Origin: Petrosia ficiformis
Taxonomy: Eukaryota; Porifera; Demospongiae; Haplosclerida; Petrosiidae
Direction of reading: 5' to 3'
Assembly: GCA_947044365.1 (NCBI GenBank)
Contig: OX345639.1
Span: forward strand, 9,728,218 to 9,792,217
Length of the DNA: 64,000 bases
Under the pieces are notes generated by a model. It had not been told where the DNA came from. It saw only the letters and a list, made by a program, of their open reading frames with translations, and made no database searches. Positions 23,675 to 35,107 of this stretch are shown piece by piece. Both the position numbers and the translations under genes were made by a program. Each line of letters starts with the position of its first letter. Position 1 is the stretch's first letter.

Positions 23675-26251
23675 ATGAGTGGCAAGTGTGTTGCTGTATT
23701 AGGTGGCCAGTGGGGAGACGAAGGGAAAGGAAAGCTTGTTGACCTCTTGGCTGTCGATGCTGATTTAGTTTGTCGTTGTCAGGTAGGTGGAGTATATAGT
23801 TTCATTCCCAGACTCAAGTACTGGTATGAAAATGAGATTTAAGTTTATATCAAATTTTCATCTATTTTCTGCAGGGTGGTAATAATGCAGGGCATACTGT
23901 TGTAGTCGGGTCTGTTTCATATGATTTTCATCTTCTACCAAGGTTTAATTAATAATTATATAATATTAATATCATCATTATTATATATAGTGGTATTATT
24001 AATGAAAAATGTATTTCAGTTATGGGTAAGTCTGATTATATACAGCTCATTAAATATTCATGAATATTAACTCGTTAGGTAATGGAATGGTTATTCATTT
24101 ACGTGGTTTATTTGAGGAGATTGAAAAGAATGAAAAGAAAGGATTAAAAGGATGGCAAGAGGGACTCAAGATATCTTCTAGGGCTCATATTGGTTAGATA
24201 GTGTTATGTGATCATCACATGGTGTTTCATTATAATTACATTTTTAATTCAGTATTTGATTTTCATCAACAAATTGATGCTCTCATTGAAGAAGAGAAAG
24301 GAAAAGACAAACTAGGTACAACTAAGAAAGGAATTGGACCCACTTATACTGCTAAGGTATGATTGTGATGTGTGTGAGTGTAATGAGTGAGATATAAAAT
24401 GTTATTTTCAATAGAGTTCTCGTACTGGTCTCAGAATATGTGACCTGTTTTCTGACCCACAAATTCTGACACAAAAGTGAGACATAATTATCATACTGCA
24501 ATTGTGAGATTATTCGATAAAATATTAGATTACAAAGTTTGATATCTGGTTATCAGAAAAGGTGAGTAAGATAAACACTCATATAATCACACGCCTGTCT
24601 GTTTGTCTGTCTGTCTATCTATGTGTGTGTACATTAGATTCCCTACTTTGGTTGTCAATGTTGAAGAAGAGTTAAGGAAATGCCAGGTTTATTTATTATT
24701 AATATCATTACACATTACTATATGTCTTGTGATAGGAATATGCTGGTAGGATTCGTCCATTAGTTACTGATACAGTGCTGTTAGTAAATAAAGCTATAAC
24801 AGATGGAAAGAAAGTTGTGATAGAAGGGGCTAATGCAGCTATGTTAGATATTGACTTTGGTAAGCAAATTATACATGATGTATGTATGTATGTATGTATG
24901 TATGTATGTATGTATTAGTGTTGTTTTAGTATGACAATAATGACCAGTTGTAGTTATAGTTTATTTTATATAATGAATTACAACTATTTTTAGTTTTAGT
25001 TAACTGGGTTATAGTTATTGCTGCAGACCTGTAATTTAGTTATAGAGTTAATTAAAAATAATTATGCCTTACGAAAAAGGGTTTTAGTTATAGTTATAGT
25101 TATTTAAACAACACTAGTATGTGTGTAAACTGTATGTATGTACATATAATTATACGTATGTGTGTATGTTTATGTGTGTACGTATGTATGTATTTATGTA
25201 TGTATCAGCCAATGAGCTTGTACACTGATACTTAAGTACAAGTACGAATGTATGATATGTATTAGTGTATCTAATAACTGATTACAGGTACTTATCCATA
25301 TGTTACTTCATCCAACTGTACTATTGGAGTTGTTTGTACAGGATTAGGAATACCTCCATGTAGGATTGGTGATGTATATGGAGTATTTAAAGCTTACACT
25401 ACACGAGTTGGAGATGGAGCTTTTCCTACTGAACAAAAGAATGTAAGTACTAATAATTTACAAAAGGGTTAAACATGATTCCCAAGTAGAATACGGAATG
25501 GGATCAGTGGATCCTCTGTCCCACCTGGTATGGTTACAGCTTACTTCTAGCTTTTAAGAGAAATAATAATAATAATAATATCACCTCAACATCCAGGAAA
25601 TTGGGGATCAACTCCAGAAGATTGGACGAGAATTTGGAGTTACTACAGGTCGTAAAAGAAGATGTGGATGGTTTGATGTTATGGTGGCTAATTATAGCAA
25701 TCTTGTGAATGGATTTACTAGCATAGCACTAACTAAATTGGATGTATTAGATACTTTCCAGGAGATTATGATTGGAGTTTCTTACAAGCTGAATGGAAAA
25801 AAACTAGATTCAATGCCAGGTTAGAGAAAGTTCTTCTCATCTCATTATCAATATGTCATTACTTCATATCCCTTAGCGGAACAGAGTCAACTCCATCAAG
25901 TGGAAGTAGAGTATATTACTCTTCCAGGCTGGAAAACATCCATTGCTGGTATCAGGATATTTTCTGAGTTACCCTTGAATGCTCAAACATATGTTAGAAA
26001 GATTCAAGAATTGATTAATATTCCAAGTGAGTGTATTATAAGACTAGAGTATTATATAAATATCTTAGTAACCACATATCATACCTTAGTAGTCTATACA
26101 TTACATATTTTAGTAAACCACTCAACACTACCTAGTAGTAATAATAACTCCCATCATACTATTACTCATAAATGTTCCCTCACTTGTAGTAAAATGGATT
26201 GGGACAGGTCCTTCAAGAGATGATATGATTCACATATCTGATGAGATATGA
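23675..26251 (+). CDS. ADSS: adenylosuccinate synthetase
   Basis: It catalyses IMP + Asp + GTP to adenylosuccinate, the first committed step to AMP, in the cytosol. The N-terminus [20 protein letters not shown] holds the GTP-binding/catalytic GDEGKGK loop; GGNNAGHTV follows after one intron. Other family blocks are [69 protein letters not shown] and the C-terminal [15 protein letters not shown]. About twelve exons have short introns; the largest (about 24861-25287) contains TATG repeats and a decayed AGTTAT-rich stretch. The ATG directly follows a splice acceptor. All active-site segments look intact. AATAAA at 26293-26298 follows the stop. Confidence 0.96.
24880..24916. repeat. (TATG)n microsatellite in ADSS intron
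   Basis: TATG tetranucleotides in the 24861-25287 intron, followed by decayed TATG/TAGTTA repeats to about 25200. Confidence 0.85.
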
Positions 26252-26830
26252 AATGAGTGCAATGAATATTGTTAGCAATAATCCCGACACTTAATAAATA
26301 GAACTGGCATATATTATTATTATTAGTTATAATATATTTTTATTATGTATAATTATTGCTTGCTTCGTCATTGTGACCATATGTGTGACAACTAGTACAT
26401 ATGCTAGTACTAATACTGCTATGTGCCTATCTGGTTCATGAACTTCAGCTCATAATTATACAGGTACCGCTTTGCTCTCATTAGCTGCACTAAGTACATG
26501 TGTATTTTCAAGCATGCTAGCAATAGGCGTATACAAACACACAAACAAACAAGCAGCTACCATGGCTTCATTAAGCACAGCCACAAATGGCCTAGAAATC
26601 ATTAGAGCAGCCACTTTGGCTTAGAAAAAATGGAACACCAAATGCCCAGTCTTGTACACATTACTGGTATCAGCATAACTTTATATCAAAGTTTATATCT
26701 GTCACACAAGGTACATAAAATAATCTTGAAAATATATATTCTTACTTGTACAAGTTCTCACACAATCATAATAACACTGCATATGTATATGAGTTAATAT
26801 TAGTGATATTAATTTAGATTAATTAATTAG
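26252..26830. other. convergent intergenic spacer, ADSS / NAPA
   Basis: 579 bp of AT-rich sequence holding the ADSS polyadenylation signal (AATAAA at 26293). No gene or repeat family was recognised in the rest. Confidence 0.5.
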
Positions 26831-28669
26831 TTAGGTAGTATCTGGATTAGCATCAATTGCTTTCTTAATGTGAAGTAGTTGAGCAGTTAACCAGTTATCA
26901 ATACGTGATATGCTATCATAATCTTGTACCTATGAAAAGAGATAGATAGATATATAGAATCATAAATACATACATAGATAGAACTTACAAACTCTGAAAA
27001 TTTATCAGTATCTTCATCTTCGACTGCTTCTAAAAGATTCTGGTACAAAAATATCCCATTACATCACATTACATCATACTACAAAACACACATCACATTA
27101 CATAACATACATCACACTACAAAACACACATTACATCACATTACATCACATTACATAACATACATCACACACACACACATTACCTCACATTACATCACAT
27201 TACATCACATTATATCACATTACATAACATACATCACACACATTACATCCACACATTACATCAGATTACATCACATACATCACAAAATTACCTCAACTAA
27301 CTTCTGTTCTCTAGTGCCATCAAATGCTGGATGTAATGCCTTATATTCCTCCATCTTACCCTATGAGGATTATATAATGTAATATAATGTAGTAACAGGA
27401 TCTTTATGATGTCATATACCTTCACTATGTCTTTGTCCTTACAAAACCAGCAAATAAGAGCTTTGAAGAAATAATCTTTAGCCGAGTACTTCAATAAATT
27501 ATTATCAAGACATCCTTTACCAATCTGGGAGAGAGAGAGAGTAAGAGATACTGTTAGGACTACATTTCATTCAAAACATTTACCTCTTCAAAAAGTGATG
27601 CTGCTTTTTCAAATAGTTGCAACTGAGCCGACATATGAGCTACTTTAGTAAGGCATTTATTAGCTGATCTGTGAATATAATGAAAATGAGACATAACAAT
27701 TATGGGAGATTATAACATACGCATTAGAATCTTCACCCCTATAGAAATCTGCCGCATGTTCATAATTTTCTATAGCCTATGATTATGTGTGTGTGTGTTT
27801 AGTAACACTATGTAGATAGTGGTAATGTTTACATAACTACACACATGCTTATAATTCATCACATGCAAGTCATGTGACTTCATATGTATACCTTTTCAAA
27901 ATCCACTATATCTGTTTCATAGATCTCTCCTACGTTCATATAATAACGAGCTGATAGTCCAAAGCGACCCTGTGTGTGTTTATGCATACGTATGAAACTA
28001 TCATTATATTATAATATTATTAATTACCAAGTCAGAGTATATACTAATGGACTTATGATAACACTCAACTGCCTCTATTAATAATAAAAGGTATAATACA
28101 TGTAGTCACATGATTGTTTCTATGGTAACAATTACTTATTGGTACGGCCTTCTTGTAGACTTGTGCTGCTTCAGCGTAGTAATTAGCTGCTTCATGACTT
28201 GAGTCTAGTCGTGTTAATTGGAGTTCAGCTGCTTTGGAGAATGCATCACCAGCAACTAGCAGATAATTATTCAAAATGCTTTAAAATTATATAAATGTTT
28301 TTAATTATGCTTACGCTCAAAATTTTTGGCTACTTTAAATTGATTAGCTGCTCTGACAAATAAATCTGCTGCATCTTCTAGCTTACTAGCTCCCCTGAAG
28401 AAAACTATCTATAAACAGAATGGTGAACACAAACATACTTACCCCATGAGCTTTCCAAAAAAGCTTGAACCAGATTTGATTTTAGCCTCAGCTTGTTCAA
28501 TTAACATGTACCCTTTTCTCTCAGCATCTGAAGAAGGTCCAGTAGTCTTATTTGTGGATTGTTGAACTGTCTCTCCACCACTTCCAGTGTCCCCACCTTG
28601 CTTATCTTCAGTAGTGTCTGGTTCCTTATCATTTGGTGGTAATAACTGTTCTCCCACTGGGTCAGTCAT
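26831..28669 (-). CDS. NAPA: alpha-SNAP (NSF attachment protein)
   Basis: The adaptor that binds SNARE bundles and recruits NSF for disassembly after membrane fusion. About ten short minus-strand exons read in order: [137 protein letters not shown] and the C-terminal [22 protein letters not shown]. This is the TPR-like helical repeat rod with the conserved NSF-stimulating C-terminus. The first exon carries about 45 extra acidic, Gly/Thr-rich residues before the usual start. Beta-SNAP is the alternative name; an invertebrate single copy is usually called alpha. Introns near 27060-27290 are a CACATTACAT minisatellite. Confidence 0.96.
27060..27290. repeat. CACATTACATCA minisatellite in NAPA intron
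   Basis: Imperfect CACATTACATCACATTACAT units filling the intron between two NAPA exons. Confidence 0.85.
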
Positions 28670-28714
28670 CTGATAGATCAGATCAAAAGAAAATATGAAA
28701 ATATATCATAACAA

Positions 28715-28763
<49 letters not shown>

Positions 28764-28980
28764 ACTTACTTTCCAGCAACCCTTAATTAATTAAGGCACG
28801 TGATGTACAACCACACCCACTTTTGCTTTCTTTTTTTGCATTATCCAAGTGTTGTGTTGCTGTAGTTGCATATTAGAAAGACTAGGTAGGTTATATTAGA
28901 AAGACTAGGTAGGTTATATTCTTTTGATATTATGTGTGTATTTATCAAGATCATATTCTATAGGTGCACTAACTGTCAAA
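28670..28980. promoter_or_regulatory. bidirectional promoter, NAPA / ENTPD
   Basis: 311 bp between divergent ATGs. It holds an (AT)n run at about 28717-28759, CACGTG at 28797-28802, and two adjacent copies of a 23-bp unit (28871-28893 and 28894-28916), each containing a donor-like AG|GTAGGT. An acceptor-like CTATAG at about 28963 suggests an ENTPD 5' UTR intron. Confidence 0.55.
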
Positions 28981-31552
28981 ATGGGCAGAGGTCAAACATG
29001 TTGTAAAATATTTACTGTTAGTTTGGTACCTGTAACTGTATTTCTTCTTGCTTTAACATTTATAATTGGAATTATCTTATTACCAACTTTATATACAGAA
29101 CTAGCAACCAAAGAACAGGTGAGCAAAGTTTTAGCAAACTGATCAAAATGTTTTCCTGCTCAATATATATATATATATATAAAATTATATATAATTATAT
29201 ATAATTGTGGTGTTTCATGTCATACGGATGAATAATTTCTCTCTTAATTTTTCCCTGTCTATCTCTCCAGTATGCTATAGTAATAGATGCTGGTTCCACA
29301 CACACGGAGATGTATCTGTATGTATGGGAACTTCCATTTGTTTATCAAACTGGGAGAGTCCATCAACAAACAGAATGTAGAGTATCAGGTGTGCGAACCT
29401 TGTTAAATGAAAACACTATCTATCTATTTATCTCTCAGGTAGTGGTATTAGTAGCTATATTTATAATACAAGTCTTGCTGGTATGTCTATTCATAATTGT
29501 GTCAAAGGATTGCTAAATAACATTCCCAAAAACTTCAAATCCAAGAACAAAATTGATGTCTGGTTGGGAGCTACAGCTGGTATGAGATTATTAAGGTAAG
29601 TATGTTATGTTTGTCTGGATTTATCCATCTACCGATATTTCTTTCCTGATTCCAGAATTCAGAACTACACATTATCTCATAAGATAATGAAAAGTGTTAA
29701 CGACTCACTAGAGTCATTTAATACACGTCACAGAGTACACATACTCAGTGGTCAAGAAGAAGGTGCTGCTGGATGGATTACTACTAATTATCTTGATGGA
29801 AAATTACGACGGAAATATGTGAGTGTGTTTGTCTGTGTTTCATTCTATCAATCTATTTACGTTTCTTTTAGCAAAAGAAACGTGAAATGACAGGTATCAC
29901 TTCAGTTGGAGCTATGGATATGGGAGGCGCCTCAATGCAGATAGCGTTCCAAATTTCTTCAGCTTCAAATCACAGTTATTCTGCTAAGTTATTTGGAGAG
30001 GAATTCAAAATCTATTCTCGTAGTTATCTGTGTTATGGTATCAATGAGGCTATGAGGAGATCTTTTGCTTATCTTGTGAAGGTGCGTTTATTGGGACAAA
30101 CCCCACACTAACTATTATAATTATTACTGGACACAATGTAATGTAATGGTAATGCATAATACATCTAGGCAGCAACATACCTTTATACTTCAGTTGACAA
30201 TAGCTTCCTTGATTAGCAGCTACTTCAATATTTAATCTTGGCTTACAGCTAACTGTTATCATCACAAGTAACTGAAAGTTATTATAATTTATTAGTGAGT
30301 GGTAAGGTGACACTGTCAGAAATATATACACTAACTATATAAACTGACCGACAGTTTTTACCAATTTGATGAGGCTTTGGCCTACAAGTTGAGATAACTA
30401 CTGCAGCTAATCCAAAAGACTTTAGTATACACAATGAAATCTATGGAAGATATAATCATATTTCATTAAACCATAAATAATAATCACTCTCAGTAATATT
30501 ACTACCCCCACTCCATACTACTTCAATTAAACTATTAATTTGCTAAATACTTATGTAGATACACACCATAAATAATTATGATTGTGTTATATTACAGGAA
30601 AATGGAATTGGAGCTACATCTATTAACAATCCTTGTGGTCTCCATGGAAACAGTACCACTCATAACATGTCGTACTTATTCACTCATCCTTGTACTAAAG
30701 ATTTAGCTCATGGTTATCATTATAATGAGTCTCAAATTATTACATTTAATGGTACTGGAAATCCTGAAAGTTGTCGCCAACATCTTGAGAAAGCTTTGAA
30801 TTTTTCAACGTGTATAGTGAATGATACTGATGACTGCTCAAACACTCCAATCTATGAAAGACCACCTGTGTCTGGAAGCTTTTTGGTAAGAGAATGAGTT
30901 TATTATAACTTATACTTATATCTTCATGGCTATAGGGATTTTCTAATTTCTATTATACAATGGACTTTTTTCATATGACAAATTTAAATGGAACTTCCAT
31001 TAAAACATATGATTCAAATGTTACTAAGTATTGTAAAGAGAACTGGAAAGACGTAAGACTATAATTATAGTGTATATGATTAACACACACACATATGTAT
31101 GTGTATCTCTCTTTCTCAGGTGGTATATAAATACAATAGAACTTACAGTAGGGAATATCTTTCTAGATATTGTTTTAATGGCATCTTTGTTTCATATGTG
31201 CTACAAAATGGATTTGGATTCAATGAAACTAAAAAGGACTGGTCAATATCTTTCAAGCAACGGGTAATCATGTGATAGTCATGTGACAAGATATATATTT
31301 AGTATTCCTCGTTCTCCTTAGATTGGTGATATAGATGTAGGTTGGTCTTTAGGTTACATGTTGAACAGGACAACATCACTGAATGACACACCATATTATA
31401 CCAATTACCCGTATTCTGCTGTTGATCTTATTGTGGGAATGATTGTACTAACAATATTAAGCATTGTGTTTATAATATTCTTTGTTTTTACATGTACGGC
31501 TTGTCGTAAAGCACTCAAACCAGTTACTACTGGTTATACTAATATATCGTAA
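28981..31552 (+). CDS. ectonucleoside triphosphate diphosphohydrolase (CD39 family)
   Basis: A plasma-membrane ecto-enzyme hydrolysing extracellular ATP/ADP, dampening purinergic signalling. There are two transmembrane segments, near the N-terminus (VSLVPVTVFLLALTFIIGII) and the C-terminus (VDLIVGMIVLTILSIVFII), as in ENTPD1/2/3/8. All five apyrase-conserved regions are visible: DAGSTHTEMYLY, GATAGMRLL, GQEEGAAGWITTNYL, MDMGGASMQIAF and DIDVGWSLGYMLN. Many N-glycosylation sequons lie in the ectodomain. About nine exons; the intron at about 30082-30597 holds nothing recognised. The conserved Glu and Gly residues are present, so it is expected to be active. I cannot assign a vertebrate paralogue number. 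Confidence 0.95.
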
Positions 31553-31742
31553 TAATGTGATGATATCTAAATGTGACATTTTGAATTTGTATGTATTGTG
31601 TGTTTTTCCTTTCTATAAAGAAATTACCTTAGTACATGGTATTATGTTAGGCGGTACTGCTGTATCACGCACGCTAAGCCGCGCTATGCTAGCTTTAGCC
31701 GAGGGGTGTGGCTGTGCGCGCCAAAATTTAACACAAGGAATT

Positions 31743-34638
31743 ATGAGTGTGTTCAGAGGTTGTGTTACTGAATATCCTGGAATAATAGTAGATCATTTCA
31801 TTCCCTCCAATTGTCAAAGAGGACGTGCATTTTTTCTCTCTCATTGTCATAAAGGTACATTTAAAATATTCTCATTTTCCTGGTAATTATGATTAAATAT
31901 TCATTAGATCACATGACTGGACTAGATTCACACAACCTTTTATTAGCTCTAAGTGGGAAGGGATTGCACTTATATTGTTCAGAAGTGACGCAGGGTCTAA
32001 TATCAGAAGATCCTGAATTTGTACACATTGTACCATATCTTGTATGTTAATGACAGTCACAATATGACCACACCCACTAAATATTAATTATATCGTATTA
32101 GCGATCACTTTCTGTGGAAGAACCAGTTAATATCAAATTAAACCCCCTCAGAGACGAAAAGGTCAGTACACATTTGTACATTAATTAATTATGATATCAC
32201 CTCATTGCTCAGGCTACTCATGTGACAGTGACTTTGCTGCCAGCTGGACATTGTCCTGGTTCTGTAATGTAGGTAACTAAATATTTGTTATTTTAGTTTT
32301 TAATACAATTTATAATAGGTTCTTATTTCAAGGAGATAATGGTAATGTGCTATACACAGGTCAGTATCATCATCTATCCATCTCTTGATCCTTCTATCAA
32401 TCCATACATTCACTGACGCATTCTGTTTCAGGTGATTTTCGTCTTAATCTTTATGAAACACAGAAACTTCGTCCATTACATCACGAGGGAACAGACAGAG
32501 TTATTAATCTCCAAACACTGTATATCGATACAACATTTTGTCATGACAAAGCTAGACAGATTATTAGTCGAGTAAGTTGATATGGTATTGGTTACCATAG
32601 TAACATGTACATTTCGTATTGTACTACAGGAAAAAACAAGAGAAATCATTTTAGAAATAGCAGAGAAGTAAGTAAAATGCATTAATTTACCTCTCTGTCT
32701 ATTTATCTATGACCTATTTATCCATTCATTAGATGGTTATCGCAGGATTCTCGTAATGTATTATATCTTGATTGTCCTTCATTTGGTTATGAGCATATTT
32801 TCTTGTCAGTAGCAAAGAAATTAAATTCTAAGGTACACATATCGGAATGGAGAATGAAATCATACAGCGTCTTACCTGATGTTCACCAGTGTTTGACAAA
32901 GAATGGAGAAGAGACTAGAATACATGCCTGTGGATATAGGGTGAGAGTAGTTGTCTGTGATATATCTCCTAGGTAACCAGTTTGTGACACTGGTTTACCA
33001 AGTAGATTACTTGAAATGGATATAAAAGAAGGATAGTTGACAATATCATATAAATTTCCATTTACAGAAGAATCGCAAAAAGGGTGGTCTACCTTGTGGG
33101 TGTCTTGAGATCAAGGGTAAGACTCCAAATGTACTTAGAGTCAAACCATCAACTCAGTGGTTTGTATGTTCTGCTGGAAGAATCAATCATTCTTGTGTGT
33201 GAGTCCTATTACAACATATTAGAAATCCATTACCGTACCAAGTAATCTCAATGGTCATAATTATAATTCTGTAGGTATTATCAATCTCAGAACATGTTTC
33301 GAGTGATGCATTCCATGCATTCCAGTTACACTGAGTTATGTGATTTCATATCATATCTAAGTCCTCATTCTATTGTTCCTTGTGTCATACCATTCTCATT
33401 AGGAGATACATCTATCACAGATCTTCATTCCAGGTTAAAAGAGAGTAGACTAGTTGAATATTTTATAGTACTTACCTCTTTTAATTAGATTAAGACGGTT
33501 GCTTCCTATTAGAGCTGATGTCCCTCAATTAAATTTGTCTAATAATCCAGACACTGATAGAAGTGAGACTGTAGTTGTACAAAGAAAAGACCCTGGATGT
33601 GAAGATGAAAGAGAGGAGGATGAAGAGTGCAGTGAATATGAAACTGATGATGAATATATTGTTAATGAAGATTCTGAAACAAAAAGTCATTTATCACATG
33701 ATTCATCATTTGATAAACCATTTGATCTTAATCTTCCTGCTTTTTCTTTTCCTTGGTGCAGCAGTCTTAGTGAACTAAAGCAACCAGAAATAGATCTTTC
33801 CTTTGGAGACAGTCCAAAAAGTTCTCTTGAGAACTCTGAGGGTACTGATAATGTTGTTTGTAAGTCTGAGGGTACTCCGAATGCAAAAAGAAGGAAATTG
33901 ACTCATGATGACAATGAAACAACAAAGAAAGAAGAAGGACAGCTAAATCAGATGAGAAGAAAAGGTGAAGAAGAGCGACAACCAGATCAATTGGGAAGGA
34001 AAAAGGAAGAGCAACAACTAGATCAGATGAGAATAAAAAATGAGGAAGAGCAACAACCAGAGCAGATGAGAAGAAAAGATGAGGAAGAGCAACAACCAGA
34101 GCAGATGAGAAGAAAAGATGAAGAAGAGCAACAACTAGAGCAGATGAGAAGAAAAGATGAGGAAGAGCAACAACCAGAGCAGATGAGAAGAAAAGACGAT
34201 GAACTAATAGCAAATGCATTACAACCACATGAAAATGAAGATTTAAACATTCAAGAGTGTGTCTCTGTTTCTGATGGAGAGTCCATCATTGATCTTACAC
34301 AAAGTTCCAATGACAGCAATCACAATGCATCCAATGATAAAGAATCCACTCCTGATTCAGTGATTTTCATTGGTCAATCAACCCCTACTAGAATTATAGA
34401 AACAAAACAAGTTTATATGACAAGTAACACTGGTACAACTACTGATGCTCACACACATCAGAGTAACTCACCACACAAAATAGTTTTAAAATCTAGTTCT
34501 CATTCTCCTAGAGATAGTAGTCTTCCTCGTAGTTCCTGTAGTCCTCAATCATTAGGTTCTCCTTCATTTCTTCCTCCAACACCAGGAAGAGAAAAGGTTG
34601 AGAGTATACTCGATAGAAGATCATTTGGATTCGTGTAG
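31743..34638 (+). CDS. DCLRE1C: Artemis nuclease (DNA cross-link repair 1C)
   Basis: A metallo-beta-lactamase/beta-CASP nuclease that opens hairpins and trims ends in non-homologous end joining with DNA-PKcs. The start MSVFRGCVTEYPGI fits the family start MSSFEGQMAEYP; longer in-frame ATGs upstream (31482, 31644) are probably not used. Motifs: FFLSHCHKDHMTGL (HxHxDH), LLPAGHCPGSVMFLFQG, VLYTGDFR, LYIDTTFCHDKA, RIHACGY and the beta-CASP segment FRVMHSMHSSYTELCDFISYL. About eleven exons. The last exon (33489-34638) is a disordered tail with roughly seven copies of a 13-residue EEEQQPEQMRRKD-type repeat (about 33937-34203). Two SUMO-interaction-like motifs, SIIDLTQ and DSVIFIG, follow. The tail differs completely from the vertebrate one. 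It starts 190 bp after the ENTPD stop. Confidence 0.95.
33937..34203 (+). repeat. coding minisatellite, 39-bp unit, in Artemis tail
   Basis: About seven tandem units encoding [EE]EQQPEQMRRKDE-type 13-mers. The last four are nearly identical and the first three diverged. The array stays in frame. Confidence 0.85.
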
Positions 34639-35107
34639 AAATATATATATGATTATAGTATAGCTACATATAGTAATATAATATTATTTGAATTGATATT
34701 TTTAATTTTTTAAAGAAAGAATTTATAGTTTTGGCAACTGAACCCGTTTTTTCATGTTTGGCACCTTTTAAGCCACCCCAGAAATATTCTTTAATCCTAG
34801 CTAGGGTCTTAGATACATATATATACCAGCATGGTGGCCAGACATTGATATAATTGACCAGTATCAATTTTACATTGCTGTCACATCGGTTATAATCTGG
34901 TAGTTAGCTAACCATCATAGTGTCATAACACGGATCTAGTTAAAATTGGTGGATCGTCACAATTACTATCGTTTTGATTATTATCATTGAAAGCAGATAT
35001 CGAATTAATAATAATTATAATTAAATTTAAATTACCCAGGAGTTACATAAAAAAATGGACTAATTGTCACTAATTAAAGGGGAGGAGTCATTAATGAATA
35101 TTTTTAA
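34639..35107. other. intergenic spacer, Artemis / PrimPol
   Basis: 469 bp, AT-rich, between same-strand genes. It contains Artemis 3' UTR and PrimPol promoter sequence; no motif was recognised. Confidence 0.5.

Noticed and set aside
31482..31742. Upstream in-frame extension of Artemis
   Set aside because: It overlaps the ENTPD end and lacks similarity; the family start MSxFxG lies at 31743.
33767..34250. Two minus-strand frames of 153 and 75 codons
   Set aside because: Antisense shadow of the repetitive Artemis tail.
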